From positions 186,001 to 250,000 of the forward strand of contig JBMNGL010000001.1 in NCBI GenBank assembly GCA_050949825.1: a stretch of 64,000 nt of DNA, read 5' to 3'. A model generated the notes under the pieces. That model was not told the origin of the DNA and did no database searches. It saw only the letters and a list, made by a program, of their open reading frames with translations. The translations under genes were made by a program, and so were the position numbers. Shown piece after piece: positions 8,897 to 17,411 of the stretch. Numbering within the stretch: position 1 is the first letter of the stretch; each line of letters opens with the position of its first letter. The stretch comes from DTU019 sp050949825. Lineage in GTDB: Bacteria > Bacillota > Syntrophomonadia > Syntrophomonadales > Syntrophomonadaceae.

Positions 8897-9515
8897 CATC
8901 CTGAGCGGAGCGAAGGATCTTTACCCGGGAGTTGTTCGCTTCTCGTAAGATTCTTGGCTTCGCTCAGAATGACACGGGCGCTGCCCTTAAGGTTGTCAAA
9001 GCCAGGGGCTTTCATGGCAATGGCAATGAACTCTGTTGTCATCCTGAGCGGAGCGAAGGATCTTCCCCCGGGAGTTGTTCGTTTCTCGTAAGATTCTTGG
9101 CTGCGCCCAGAATGACACGGGCGCTGCCCTTAAGGTTGTCAAAGCCAGGGGCTTTCATGCCAATGGCAATGAACTCTGTTGTCATCCTGAGCGGAGCGAA
9201 GGATCTTTACCCGGGAGTTGTTCGCTTCTCGTAAGATTCTTGGCTTCGCTCAGAATGACACCGGCGCTGCCCTTAAGGTTGTCAAAGCCAGGGGCTTTCA
9301 TGGCAATGGCAATGAACTCTGTTGTCATCCTGAGCGGAGCGAAGGATCTTCCCCGGGAGTTGTTCGCTTCTCGTAAGATTCTTCGCTGCGCTCAGAATGA
9401 CACCGGCGCTGCCCTTAAGGTTGTCAAAGCCAGGGGCTTTCATAGCAATGACATGAACTCTGTTGTCATCCTGAATGAAATGAAGGATCTCGCCAAGATT
9501 CTCAGCTACGCTTAA
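8897..9515. repeat. 143-bp tandem repeats carrying a palindromic GAGCGGAGCGAAGGATC element
   Basis: Near-identical units begin at 8897, 9040, 9183 and 9326 (143-base spacing). A diverged partial fifth unit starts at 9467. Each unit has an imperfect inverted repeat about 85 bases long: CATCCTGAGCGGAGCGAAGG at the left, its near complement ending CGCTCAGAATGACA at the right. About 55 bases of unique spacer follow. The palindrome resembles the dispersed sequences that yield HPERSEGS-like false peptides in many bacterial genomes. No coding potential is supported; it lies between the two parS sites. Confidence 0.93.
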
Positions 9516-9627
9516 GTCTCTTGGCTACGCGCTAAATGATAAAACGATATTTCACTCTATTCTGCTAATAAAACAAACTCGTTTCTACCATAATTCAAAC
9601 CGACGCCACCGGCCTGTGATTTGATAA

Positions 9628-9643
9628 TGTTTCACGTGAAACA
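9628..9643. promoter_or_regulatory. parS centromere site (parB-proximal copy)
   Basis: A second perfect TGTTTCACGTGAAACA palindrome, only three bases beyond the parB stop codon. With the copy at 8567 it brackets the whole repeat array. Confidence 0.96.
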
Positions 9644-9646
9644 ATT

Positions 9647-10501
9647 TCACTCCAGTTGCAGCAACTCCAAAATACGGTCCAGATCGTCACCATCATAATA
9701 ACTGATCTGTATCTTGCCGCCGCGACTGCCGGGATAGACGTCCACCCGGGTGCTGAAATGCTGCTGTAGGCGTTCTTCCAAATCCAGAATATCCGGTGTT
9801 TTAATGGGGATTTCTTCAACGCTGTGTTTTGCGGGCTTTTTCCGGCTTCGTCCCCGGGCTTCAGCTTCACGAACCGACATTTTTTTGTTGACTATTTCGG
9901 CGGCCTGCCGGAGTTGTGCAGTTGCGTCCGGCAAAGCCAGCAAGGTACGGGCATGGCCGGCGGTCAATTGCCCGCTTTCTATCATTTGCAGCACCTCTGC
10001 CGGCAGGGATAGAATTCTCATGGTGTTCGCCACATGGGCCCGGCTTTTCCCAATTGTCTCTGCCACCCGTTCCTGGGTATAACCATATTTTTCGATCAAG
10101 TGCCTATAGGCTCGTGCTTCTTCCACTGCGCTTAAATCATCGCGCTGGATGTTTTCAATCAGCGAAATCTCCGCTGCTTCACTATCTCCTATCTCCTTTA
10201 CCATGGCCGGCAGACGATCCAACCCGACTATCTGCGCCGCCCGCCAGCGCCGTTCTCCAGCAATTATCTCGAAGTCTTCCCCTTTAGGGCGCAGCAACAG
10301 CGGCTGCAACAGTCCGTGCGTTTTTATAGATTTCGCCAGTTCTTGAAGGGTTTCCTCGCTAAATACGGTGCGTGGCTGCCCTGTACGTGGCGTTATCCGT
10401 TCTGTTTCAATATACATAATCTGCTCACTGTCCAGGCCATGCAAATCCCTTGACAGCAGGGCATCCAATCCTCTTCCTAGTCCGCGTTCCTTTTTAGCCA
10501 C
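9647..10501 (-). CDS. parB: Chromosome partitioning protein ParB (Spo0J)
   Basis: A 284-residue CTP-dependent clamp that loads at parS. The CTP-binding region shows GQPRTVF followed by IAGERRWRAAQ (GERRxR motif), then SLIENIQRDDLSAVEEARAY. The helix-turn-helix segment is about residues 130-160 (TQERVAETIGKSRAHVANTMRIL), with a C-terminal dimerisation part. I chose GTG at 10501 because AGGAGG lies about nine bases upstream and the protein then begins MAKKERGLGRGLDAL, as in homologues; the longer open frame lacks this. It overlaps the parA stop by eight bases. Two parS sites lie just downstream. Confidence 0.96.
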   Translation of the reverse strand: MAKKERGLGRGLDALLSRDLHGLDSEQIMYIETERITPRTGQPRTVFSEETLQELAKSIKTHGLLQPLLLRPKGEDFEIIAGERRWRAAQIVGLDRLPAMVKEIGDSEAAEISLIENIQRDDLSAVEEARAYRHLIEKYGYTQERVAETIGKSRAHVANTMRILSLPAEVLQMIESGQLTAGHARTLLALPDATAQLRQAAEIVNKKMSVREAEARGRSRKKPAKHSVEEIPIKTPDILDLEERLQQHFSTRVDVYPGSRGGKIQISYYDGDDLDRILELLQLE

Positions 10502-11255
10502 GTTTGAGCACCTCCTGAGCAAATTCCTTGTATATCTCGGCCCCTCGGGATTTGGGATCATACAGAACTACCGGTTTTCCATGGCTGGGGGCTTCACTTA
10601 AACGTACATTGCGGGGAATAATGGTTCGATAGACCTGTCTGCGAAAATGTCTCTTTACCTCATCAACCACCTGTATGGACAGATTGGTGCGGCCATCAAA
10701 CATGGTGAAAACAATCCCTTCAATATGTAAGCCTGGATTCAGCCGACGTTTGACCAGCAAGATGGTATCAACCAGTTGACTTAAACCTTCCAGAGCGTAG
10801 TACTCGCATTGCAGGGGAATGATGACGGAATCGCTGGCCACCAATGCATTAACAGTTAAGAGTCCCAGTGAGGGGGGGCAATCAAATAAAATATAATGGT
10901 ATCTTGGGGTCAGGGCCTGAATGGCGTTTTTAAGGATGTTTTCCCGTTCATTAATCCCGGCCATTTCTACCTCGGCCCCCGCCAGTTGTATGGTAGCGGG
11001 AATCAAGTCCAGCTTATCCAGGCGGGTTGGCGTTATTAAGGCCTCTGCAGGGCGTTGATCTAAAAGCACGTTATAGATGCATTCCTTTAGCCTTCTCCGC
11101 TCGATGCCGAGCCCGCTGCTGGCGTTGCCCTGTGGATCACAGTCCACTAAAAGCACCTGATAGCCTTCGAGGGCCAAACAGGCAGCCAAATTAACTGCGG
11201 TGGTGGTTTTCCCCACCCCACCCTTCTGGTTGGCCAGGGCTATCTTTTTAGCCAT
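10494..11255 (-). CDS. parA: Chromosome partitioning ATPase ParA (Soj)
   Basis: A 253-residue Walker-type ATPase working with ParB in origin segregation and DnaA regulation. It has the deviant Walker A NQKGGVGKTTTAVNLA near the N terminus, VDCDPQGNASSG (Walker A' aspartate), and ILFDCPPSLGLLTVNAL (Walker B). The start is uncertain. MAKKIALANQ at 11255 matches homologues but has only a weak ribosome site, ATG 11273 adds six residues, and ATG 11315 lies 13 bases after GGAGG and adds twenty. The 3' end overlaps parB by eight bases, so the two are coupled. Confidence 0.95.
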   Translation of the reverse strand: MAKKIALANQKGGVGKTTTAVNLAACLALEGYQVLLVDCDPQGNASSGLGIERRRLKECIYNVLLDQRPAEALITPTRLDKLDLIPATIQLAGAEVEMAGINERENILKNAIQALTPRYHYILFDCPPSLGLLTVNALVASDSVIIPLQCEYYALEGLSQLVDTILLVKRRLNPGLHIEGIVFTMFDGRTNLSIQVVDEVKRHFRRQVYRTIIPRNVRLSEAPSHGKPVVLYDPKSRGAEIYKEFAQEVLKRG

Positions 11256-11407
11256 CCTGCTGCCATTGTCCATTTTAATCCGCCGGGGCTGGTCTCCTTT
11301 TCTTATCCATGCCATTTAATCCGAGTTTCCTCCGCATATATCGAGTCATTTTATGTTATTATAGCAAAAAGCGTCTTCCGGTGTTGGGGTTGTTGCCCCT
11401 GACCGGC

Positions 11408-11432
11408 AAAAAAAAAGCGGCTTCTCCGCTTG
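11408..11432 (-). terminator. Rho-independent terminator after noc
   Basis: Read on the minus strand: stem AAGCGG, loop AGAAG, stem CCGCTT, then a run of T. It begins 15 bases past the noc stop and lies upstream of parA, so it separates noc from the parA-parB operon. Confidence 0.85.
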
Positions 11433-11447
11433 TCATCGGCATTTCTC

Positions 11448-12305
11448 CTAAAAACCGCCGGTCAAGCGGCGTTGCTTACGCACCTTGCCGATACGGATGT
11501 GTATCCGATACTCAGCCTCGTTGTCTTGTTCCTCGATTTGAATGTCCATTCCTATCTGACGCGCCCTTTTGACGGTTTCTTTGATGGTATTAATGAAAAT
11601 GCGGGCATCCCTGATGATCATGGAAACCTGCTGCCCCCCCGGTTTGGCTTCGCTCTCCTGGGGAACATTGTTTTTACTGAGATTCTCCACCAGGGTTTCG
11701 GTTTCTTTGACCGTCAACTCCTGTTCATAAATCTGTTTTATGACCTCAATCTGCATCTCTGGGGTATTTAGCTTCAACAAGGCACGGGCATGACGCTCAC
11801 TGAGCATATCGGGCACAATGAGACTCTGCACCTCTAAGGGCAGTTTTAGAAGCCGCAATTTATTGGCGATGGCAGATTGGCTTTTACCTATTTTACGGGC
11901 CAACTCCTCTTGGGTCATGTTAAAATTGTTGATTAACAGGCTATACGCATTGGCTTCTTCAAAATAGTTCAATTCCCGGCGCTGAATGTTCTCAATCAGA
12001 GAAACTGCGGCAGCGTTTTCATCATTCATTTTTTGAACAATAGCCGCAATGCGCTCCTGCCCCAAAAGGCAACAAGCCCGAAATCGGCGCTCCCCGGCTA
12101 TTATCTGGTACCCGGTCTCTACAGCACGTACCACGATAGGTTGAATTAAACCATAGGCGCGGATGGATTGAGCCAGTCTAACCAGTTCATCCTCATCAAA
12201 ATTCCGCCGCGGTTGATAGGGATTGGGTTTGATCAACTCCACCGGGATGTGCTCGATTACGCTGCGCTGTTCTTTGCCGGTCAGTCTCTCCCAGGGCTTA
12301 AACAT
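11448..12305 (-). CDS. noc: Nucleoid occlusion protein Noc (ParB paralogue)
   Basis: A 285-residue ParB-family protein. It shows PNPYQPRRNFDEDELVRLA, GERRFRACCLLG (CTP-binding box), SLIENIQRRELNYFEEANAY and a helix-turn-helix TQEELARKIGKSQSAIANKL. Its position between rsmG and parA is the standard position of noc, the factor that stops division over the chromosome. The ATG at 12305 has no good ribosome site. A strong AAAGGAGG lies 56 bases further upstream (12361-12368) and precedes an 11-codon TTG-started frame ending just before noc. Either a leader peptide is coupled to noc or the N terminus is longer with an unusual start. No obvious Noc-binding sites were seen. Confidence 0.9.
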   Translation of the reverse strand: MFKPWERLTGKEQRSVIEHIPVELIKPNPYQPRRNFDEDELVRLAQSIRAYGLIQPIVVRAVETGYQIIAGERRFRACCLLGQERIAAIVQKMNDENAAAVSLIENIQRRELNYFEEANAYSLLINNFNMTQEELARKIGKSQSAIANKLRLLKLPLEVQSLIVPDMLSERHARALLKLNTPEMQIEVIKQIYEQELTVKETETLVENLSKNNVPQESEAKPGGQQVSMIIRDARIFINTIKETVKRARQIGMDIQIEEQDNEAEYRIHIRIGKVRKQRRLTGGF

Positions 12306-12479
12306 AGCGAAAACCTGGTTACATAAAGTGTATAATTCCCCATACTTTATGCAACCAGCACCTCCTTTCTAATCGGCCTAAGCCAATGTATTTTTGAAAA
12401 TCGCCACACAAGGTGAAGTTTGTTGGTTCCATATCGTTCCACAGTTGTAATATTTACGCATTGACGTTCTGAAGCTCCT

Positions 12480-13127
12480 CTATAACGGGCGCTTGCCCGG
12501 TATACCCGGTCGTCTGGGATAACGCTCCGGAGTGGGGGTTGTCTTCTTCACCACCAGCAAAATGCGATCCCGCTCCTGCATCAATGAATAGCGGTGCCGG
12601 TAAACCAGCTCTCCTCCCAGGGTTTGCAGGGCCTTTTGCGCCTGGGCTACCTCCTGCTGGTAATTGCGTCCTTTCCAAATTATTGCTTCTCCATCCTGCC
12701 TGAGCAGCGGCAGAACCAACTCCAGGAGGATGTTCAACGGCGCTACCGCGCGGCTGGTGCATAGTTGAAATTGCTCTCGATAGGCCTCTTGATGTCCCAA
12801 TACCTCGGCTCGCTCTATAGCTACCTGCACATTCGCCAATTGCAGTTGGGCCGCTGCCTCGATAAGGAATTGCCCCTTTTTGCGATCAGACTCTACCAGG
12901 GTTACCTGGCAATCGGGACGGCTGATGGCCAAAATCAGCCCGGGGAAACCAGCGCCGCTGCCAATATCCGCCAGTTTAAACCCGGAAATATCACAGTATT
13001 TCAGCACCTCCAGGCTGTCTTCAATATGTTTATCTATTTCTTCTGCCAGGCTTTTGCGGCTGACCAGGTTGTGTTTTGTATTCGCTTCACGGAGCAGTTC
13101 AACAAATGCCTTTACTTTATATTCCAT
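12480..13127 (-). CDS. rsmG: 16S rRNA (guanine-527-N7)-methyltransferase RsmG
   Basis: A 215-residue SAM-dependent methyltransferase for 16S rRNA G527. The SAM-binding motif ADIGSGAGFPGLILA lies around residues 49-63, followed by VTLVESDRKKGQFL and SRAVAPL, all characteristic of GidB/RsmG. It starts three bases after the mnmG stop, in the usual mnmE-mnmG-rsmG order. The C-terminal tail is rich in R and P. Confidence 0.95.
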   Translation of the reverse strand: MEYKVKAFVELLREANTKHNLVSRKSLAEEIDKHIEDSLEVLKYCDISGFKLADIGSGAGFPGLILAISRPDCQVTLVESDRKKGQFLIEAAAQLQLANVQVAIERAEVLGHQEAYREQFQLCTSRAVAPLNILLELVLPLLRQDGEAIIWKGRNYQQEVAQAQKALQTLGGELVYRHRYSLMQERDRILLVVKKTTPTPERYPRRPGIPGKRPL

Positions 13128-13130
13128 AAT

Positions 13131-15011
13131 CTACTGGGATTTCCTTCTCGCTTTTTCCAAATTGATGAGCAGCACATTGATATCGGCAGGACTAACCCCG
13201 GAAATTCGTGAAGCCTGTCCGATTGATTGCGGGCGGATAGCCTTCAGCTTCTGCAGTGCTGCATTTGACAAACCATAAACCTCCTGGTAATCAATATCCA
13301 CCGGGATTTTCCGCCCTTCCAGTTTTTCAAATTTCTTAATCTGCTCCTTTTGTTTATCAATATAGCCGGCATATTTACTCTGTATTTCCAACTGCTCCAG
13401 GATATCTTCCCGGGTCGCTTTAAGCCAACCCTGCTCGACCAGGTCTATAATCTGTATTTCCGGGCGGCGCAACAATTCCCACAGGGAGACGCGATCTTTT
13501 AACGGAGCACTGCCCTTATCGGCCAGAAACTCCGCCATCTTTCGGTCAGCAGGGGTAAATGTAGTTTCTCCCAGCTGCCGCCGGGCTGCTTCTAAAGCCG
13601 CCATTTTATCATTAAACACCTGCCAGCGGGTATCGTTAACCAGACCGATTTCCCGACCCTTACCTGTAAGGCGCAGGTCCGCATTATCCTGACGCAGCAA
13701 GAGGCGGTATTCCGCCCGCGAGGTCAGCAGCCGGTATGGTTCATCATTATCCTTATTAACCAGGTCATCAATCAATACCCCCAGATAGGCTTCACTGCGC
13801 TTCAGGATCAAGGGTTCGCGCCCTTTAAGTTTGAGCGCGGCGTTTATGCCTGCCATCAAGCCCTGTGCCGCGGCTTCTTCATAGCCCGACGTGCCATTCA
13901 CCTGCCCGGCGGTATACAAACCGGGGATGGCCTGTGTTTCCAGGGTAAGCTTTAATTGCGACGGTATAACATAATCATATTCGATGGCATAGCCGGTGCG
14001 CATCATATGCACCTTTTCCAGACCGGGAATGCTCTTCAACACCTGCAACTGTACATCTTCAGGCAAACTTGTGTTCAGCCCCTGTACATACATTTCATCG
14101 GTATGGCGACCTTCCGGTTCAATGAAAAGTTGATGTGACTCTTTATGACTAAATGTTACCACTTTGTCCTCGAATGACGGACAATACCGGGTCCCTCTTC
14201 CCTTGATAACCCCGGTAAACATAGGCGCCCGATGGATATTGTCCATCACAATCCGGTGCGTAAGCGAGGTACTGTGGGTAAGCCAGCACGATATCTGCTC
14301 CCGCGGTTCCAGAGTAGAGATATACGAAAAACGCAGGGGACGTTCATCCCCGGGCTGCTCTATCATTTTGGAGAAATCCACCGACCGCCGGTTAATCCGC
14401 GGCGGGGTGCCGGTTTTAAAACGACCCAGGGTCAGGCCTATATTCATCAGACTCTGTGACAGTTTCATCGCCGGGAATTGATTGTTGGGTCCGCCATCAT
14501 AAATGACATCCCCAATGATAATGCGGCCTTTTAGATAAGTCCCCGAGGTTACCACCACCGCGCGACAGGCATAGCGGGCCCCGGTTCTGGTGATAATGCC
14601 GCTGATTCCATTGTCATCGGTCAAAATCTCTTCCACCTCGGCCATGAGCAGATCCAGACCGGGTTGCTGCAGCAAGGTGTCCACCATGGCCATATGGTAT
14701 TGATGCTTGTCGGCCTGCGCCCGCAGGGCCTGTACCGCCGGGCCTTTGCCGGTATTAATCATGCGCATTTGAATATGGGCCTTGTCAATATTTATGGCCA
14801 TCTCCCCACCCAGGGCGTCAATCTCACGTACCACCTGTGCCTTGGCCGGACCTCCCACAGAAGGATTGCAGGGCATTAAGGCAATATGTTCAATGCTCAG
14901 GGTGGACAGCAGGGTGCGGCAACCCATCCGTGCGGCGGCAAGGGCTGCTTCACATCCGGCATGTCCGGCGCCAACCACCACTACATCATATACGCCAGCA
15001 TCGTAAACCAT
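13131..15011 (-). CDS. mnmG: tRNA uridine-5-carboxymethylaminomethyl modification enzyme MnmG
   Basis: A 626-residue FAD enzyme that with MnmE modifies U34 of certain tRNAs. The N-terminal dinucleotide fold is VVVGAGHAGCEAALAAARMG, followed by the family motif MPCNPSVGGPAKAQVVREID. The C terminus is the usual helical MnmE-binding domain (IDYQEVYGLSNAALQKL, SRISGVSPADI). Its length is normal. A GGGAGG lies seven bases before the ATG. It is separated from upstream mnmE by 261 bases that hold a copy of a dispersed repeat. Confidence 0.96.
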   Translation of the reverse strand: MVYDAGVYDVVVVGAGHAGCEAALAAARMGCRTLLSTLSIEHIALMPCNPSVGGPAKAQVVREIDALGGEMAINIDKAHIQMRMINTGKGPAVQALRAQADKHQYHMAMVDTLLQQPGLDLLMAEVEEILTDDNGISGIITRTGARYACRAVVVTSGTYLKGRIIIGDVIYDGGPNNQFPAMKLSQSLMNIGLTLGRFKTGTPPRINRRSVDFSKMIEQPGDERPLRFSYISTLEPREQISCWLTHSTSLTHRIVMDNIHRAPMFTGVIKGRGTRYCPSFEDKVVTFSHKESHQLFIEPEGRHTDEMYVQGLNTSLPEDVQLQVLKSIPGLEKVHMMRTGYAIEYDYVIPSQLKLTLETQAIPGLYTAGQVNGTSGYEEAAAQGLMAGINAALKLKGREPLILKRSEAYLGVLIDDLVNKDNDEPYRLLTSRAEYRLLLRQDNADLRLTGKGREIGLVNDTRWQVFNDKMAALEAARRQLGETTFTPADRKMAEFLADKGSAPLKDRVSLWELLRRPEIQIIDLVEQGWLKATREDILEQLEIQSKYAGYIDKQKEQIKKFEKLEGRKIPVDIDYQEVYGLSNAALQKLKAIRPQSIGQASRISGVSPADINVLLINLEKARRKSQ

Positions 15012-15072
15012 GGCTTTCCTCCCGTAAATAAGCTTAGGGTTGATGCCCCTGCAAAAACCCCAAATTATGCTG

Positions 15073-15233
15073 TTTGAATGTATGAATCTGTAGGAGTCGC
15101 TAGACGCAGCATGGCAGCAACACCCTGTGAAGACGAGCGGCGAAAGGGGGCGAGCCCCATAACCCCGTGAATCCAGGACAAGCAGATGGTGTTGCCCATG
15201 CGAAGTCTGGCGACGAATATTTATGCATTCAAA
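15073..15233 (-). repeat. Dispersed repeat with inverted ends (161-bp copy)
   Basis: Lies between mnmG and mnmE. It begins TTTGAATGTATGAATCTGTA and ends CGACGAATATTTATGCATTCAAA, so the ends are imperfect inverted repeats. Reversed, it matches the 207-base copy at 46733-46939 across both ends and the GGTGTTGC and CGAAAGGGGGCGAGCCCC inner parts, but it is about 45 bases shorter in the middle. It has no coding frame and looks like a non-autonomous mobile element. Confidence 0.82.
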
Positions 15234-15272
15234 CTGGCTAAGTATTTCTTATTGCAGGGGCAACCCGGGTTG

Positions 15273-16661
15273 TTACTTCCCTATACAGAAGTCTCTGAAA
15301 ATCCGCTCCATGACCTCGTCCTGCAGATTCTTGCCCGTAATCTCTCCCAGCCCGTCCAAAACCATGCCGATCTCTACTGCCAGGCAGTCCAGGGACACCC
15401 GAGCCAGTGTATCCCGAATAGCCTCTATCTGGGTCTGGCATTCCTCTAAAATCCGCTGCTGCCGCATACTGAGGAGCATCTCCAAATCATCCTGATCAGC
15501 CTGCCCGGTTAAAATCATCGCTTCAATAGTATCCTGCAATTCGGCCAGTCCCTGTTCTTCCTTAACTGAACCATAGATTACCGGGATACCCGAAAATCTG
15601 GCCTGCAGCTGCTCGGGTGTAATCTGTTTATCCAACAGATCGTCTTTGTTAACCAGGATAATGGTGCGCAGCGGATCAAGGCATAAAAACACCTCCTGAT
15701 CCTCCTCAGTAATGCCCGAGGTTATATCCAGAATGAAAATAGCCAGGGCAGCCTCGCTTATAACCTGTTGGGCTATTTGCACGCCGATGCTTTCTACCCG
15801 ATCCTCTGTCTTGCGGATGCCCGCGGTATCAACCAGGCGAACGGGTATGCCCTTAATGTTGATATATTCTTCGATAATGTCACGGGTAGTTCCTGGTATT
15901 TCGGTTACAATAGCCCTATCCCATCCACTCAGTTGGTTCAGCCAGCTTGATTTTCCCACATTAGGTTTTCCACAGATGACTATCTTTACCCCGGTGCGAT
16001 AGATCTCAGCACGTTTTCCCGCCCTGAGCAGTTTTCCTATATCCGTTTGCACTTCTTCCAGCAAACCTTGTATCTCTTCGTAGTCGGGCTCACCAACCTC
16101 CTCGGGAAAGTCTATGCTGGCCTCAATCATGGCCGTTACCCTTATCATTTGCTCTTCCAAGCGGTGCATATGCCGACTGTTGTGTCCCGAAAGCTGTTTC
16201 GTAGCCAGATAGAGCGCTTTTTCACTTTTGGCCTGAATGATTTCAATCACCGCTTCAGCCTGGCTGGCATCCAAACGTCCATTAAGATAGGCCCGCTGCG
16301 TAAATTCCCCGGGTCTGGCCAGGCGAACCTGCTGGGACAAAACCTGCTGCAGGCATTGCCGGGCTGCTAACAAGCCTCCATGGCAATGTATCTCCACGGT
16401 ATCCTCTGCTGTATAACTGTGCGGTTTACGCATCACTGCCAAAAGGCACTCATCTATCCGCTGCCCCTCTTCATCAACAATCCAACCCAATATCATATGG
16501 TAGCCACATACATCACGCAGGGAGCGGTTTTTCCGCCGCGGCTTAAAAACAGCCTCCACCTTTTCAATGGCCTCGCTGCCGCTGACGCGAATAATCGCTA
16601 TACCCCCTTCGCCTGCCGGAGTGGCTATGGCTGCTATGGTTTCCTGCTGCAAGGATCTCAT
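15273..16661 (-). CDS. mnmE: tRNA modification GTPase MnmE
   Basis: A 462-residue partner of MnmG. It has the N-terminal tetrahydrofolate-binding domain (ETIAAIATPAGEGGIAIIRVSG), helical domain, and an inserted G domain with GKPNVGKSSWLNQL (G1), DTAGIR (G3) and VNKDD (G4). It ends in CIGK, the invariant C(I/L/V)GK catalytic-cysteine ending of the family. Length is typical. Upstream lies a gap of 120 bases with the jag terminator; downstream is mnmG. Confidence 0.97.
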   Translation of the reverse strand: MRSLQQETIAAIATPAGEGGIAIIRVSGSEAIEKVEAVFKPRRKNRSLRDVCGYHMILGWIVDEEGQRIDECLLAVMRKPHSYTAEDTVEIHCHGGLLAARQCLQQVLSQQVRLARPGEFTQRAYLNGRLDASQAEAVIEIIQAKSEKALYLATKQLSGHNSRHMHRLEEQMIRVTAMIEASIDFPEEVGEPDYEEIQGLLEEVQTDIGKLLRAGKRAEIYRTGVKIVICGKPNVGKSSWLNQLSGWDRAIVTEIPGTTRDIIEEYINIKGIPVRLVDTAGIRKTEDRVESIGVQIAQQVISEAALAIFILDITSGITEEDQEVFLCLDPLRTIILVNKDDLLDKQITPEQLQARFSGIPVIYGSVKEEQGLAELQDTIEAMILTGQADQDDLEMLLSMRQQRILEECQTQIEAIRDTLARVSLDCLAVEIGMVLDGLGEITGKNLQDEVMERIFRDFCIGK

Positions 16662-16751
16662 CCTCTTTCATAAGCCGTCTGCCGCGGCTGTTGCCGATAT
16701 AAATATCTTACCAGATTCAGGGCCGCCTTACTAAAAGGTCTTATTCACATT

Positions 16752-16776
16752 AAAAAAGGCCCGCTAGCGGGCCTTT
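16752..16776 (-). terminator. Rho-independent terminator after jag
   Basis: A near-perfect hairpin AAAGGCCCGC-TA-GCGGGCCTTT followed on the minus strand by a T-rich run. It starts six bases beyond the jag stop and ends the rpmH-rnpA-yidD-yidC-jag transcript. Confidence 0.9.
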
Positions 16777-16781
16777 ATTGC

Positions 16782-17411
16782 TTACCTTTTGAGCGATATA
16801 ACCACTTTTCGATTGGGCTCATCTCCGGTTGAGTATGTGGTTACCTGCGGGTCGCCTTGCAGGGCGGTATGCACAATCCGTCTTTCTTGTGAACTCATCG
16901 GTCTCATAACCACATTCTTTTTTGTGTTTTTAACCTTGTCGGATAAGCGCAAGGCCAGGCTTTGCAAAGACTGTTCTTTCTTTTTTCGGTAGTCTTCCAC
17001 ATCCAGGATGATGCGTATTTTGTCTTCCCGATTGCGGTTATAAATAAGTCCGACAACAAATTGCAGGGCATTTAAGGTTTCCCCTTTCCTGCCAATGAGC
17101 AGACCAACATCCTTGCCGGCAATATTAATCCGCACCCGCTCTTCTGCATAATCAACCTTATCAATGCGGTAGGACAGTTTCATGCGGTTAAGCAGTTCCT
17201 CTACCACCCGGCAGATATCTTCACCCGGTTTTTCCCGCAGCGAGACCTTGACAACCGCCGGCTTCTTGCCCATAAATCCTAAAATGCCTTTAGTGGGCTC
17301 TTCTACAACTTCAATCACCACGTCATCAATATCACAGCCCAGTTCATCTAGTGCTGCTTTGATGGCTTCATCAACGTTTTTTCCTCTTTTTTCTACTACT
17401 TGCTCTTCCAT
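16782..17411 (-). CDS. jag: RNA-binding protein Jag (KhpB, SpoIIIJ-associated)
   Basis: About 209 residues with a Jag-N domain (EKRGKNVDEAIKAALDELG), a KH domain around residues 115-150 (AGKDVGLLIGRKGETLNALQ) and a C-terminal R3H domain (SSQERRIVHTALQGD). Family role: RNA binding linked to cell wall and division control. The start at 17411 is preceded by AAAGGAGG 11 bases upstream and gives MEEQVVEKRG, as in homologues. A longer open frame to 17522 only overlaps the yidC tail. Start region lies inside yidC (41-base overlap), so expression is tied to yidC. Confidence 0.93.
   Translation of the reverse strand: MEEQVVEKRGKNVDEAIKAALDELGCDIDDVVIEVVEEPTKGILGFMGKKPAVVKVSLREKPGEDICRVVEELLNRMKLSYRIDKVDYAEERVRINIAGKDVGLLIGRKGETLNALQFVVGLIYNRNREDKIRIILDVEDYRKKKEQSLQSLALRLSDKVKNTKKNVVMRPMSSQERRIVHTALQGDPQVTTYSTGDEPNRKVVISLKR

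Noticed and set aside
8553..9515. Several long open frames with peptides such as CHPERSEGSLPGS and FCHPVSLLSSCVPFVIL
   Set aside because: They follow the tandem and palindromic DNA repeats in several frames, have no ribosome sites, and show only repeat translation.
8612..9515. A CRISPR array
   Set aside because: The units are contiguous tandem repeats without unique 30-40 base spacers, and there are no cas genes nearby.
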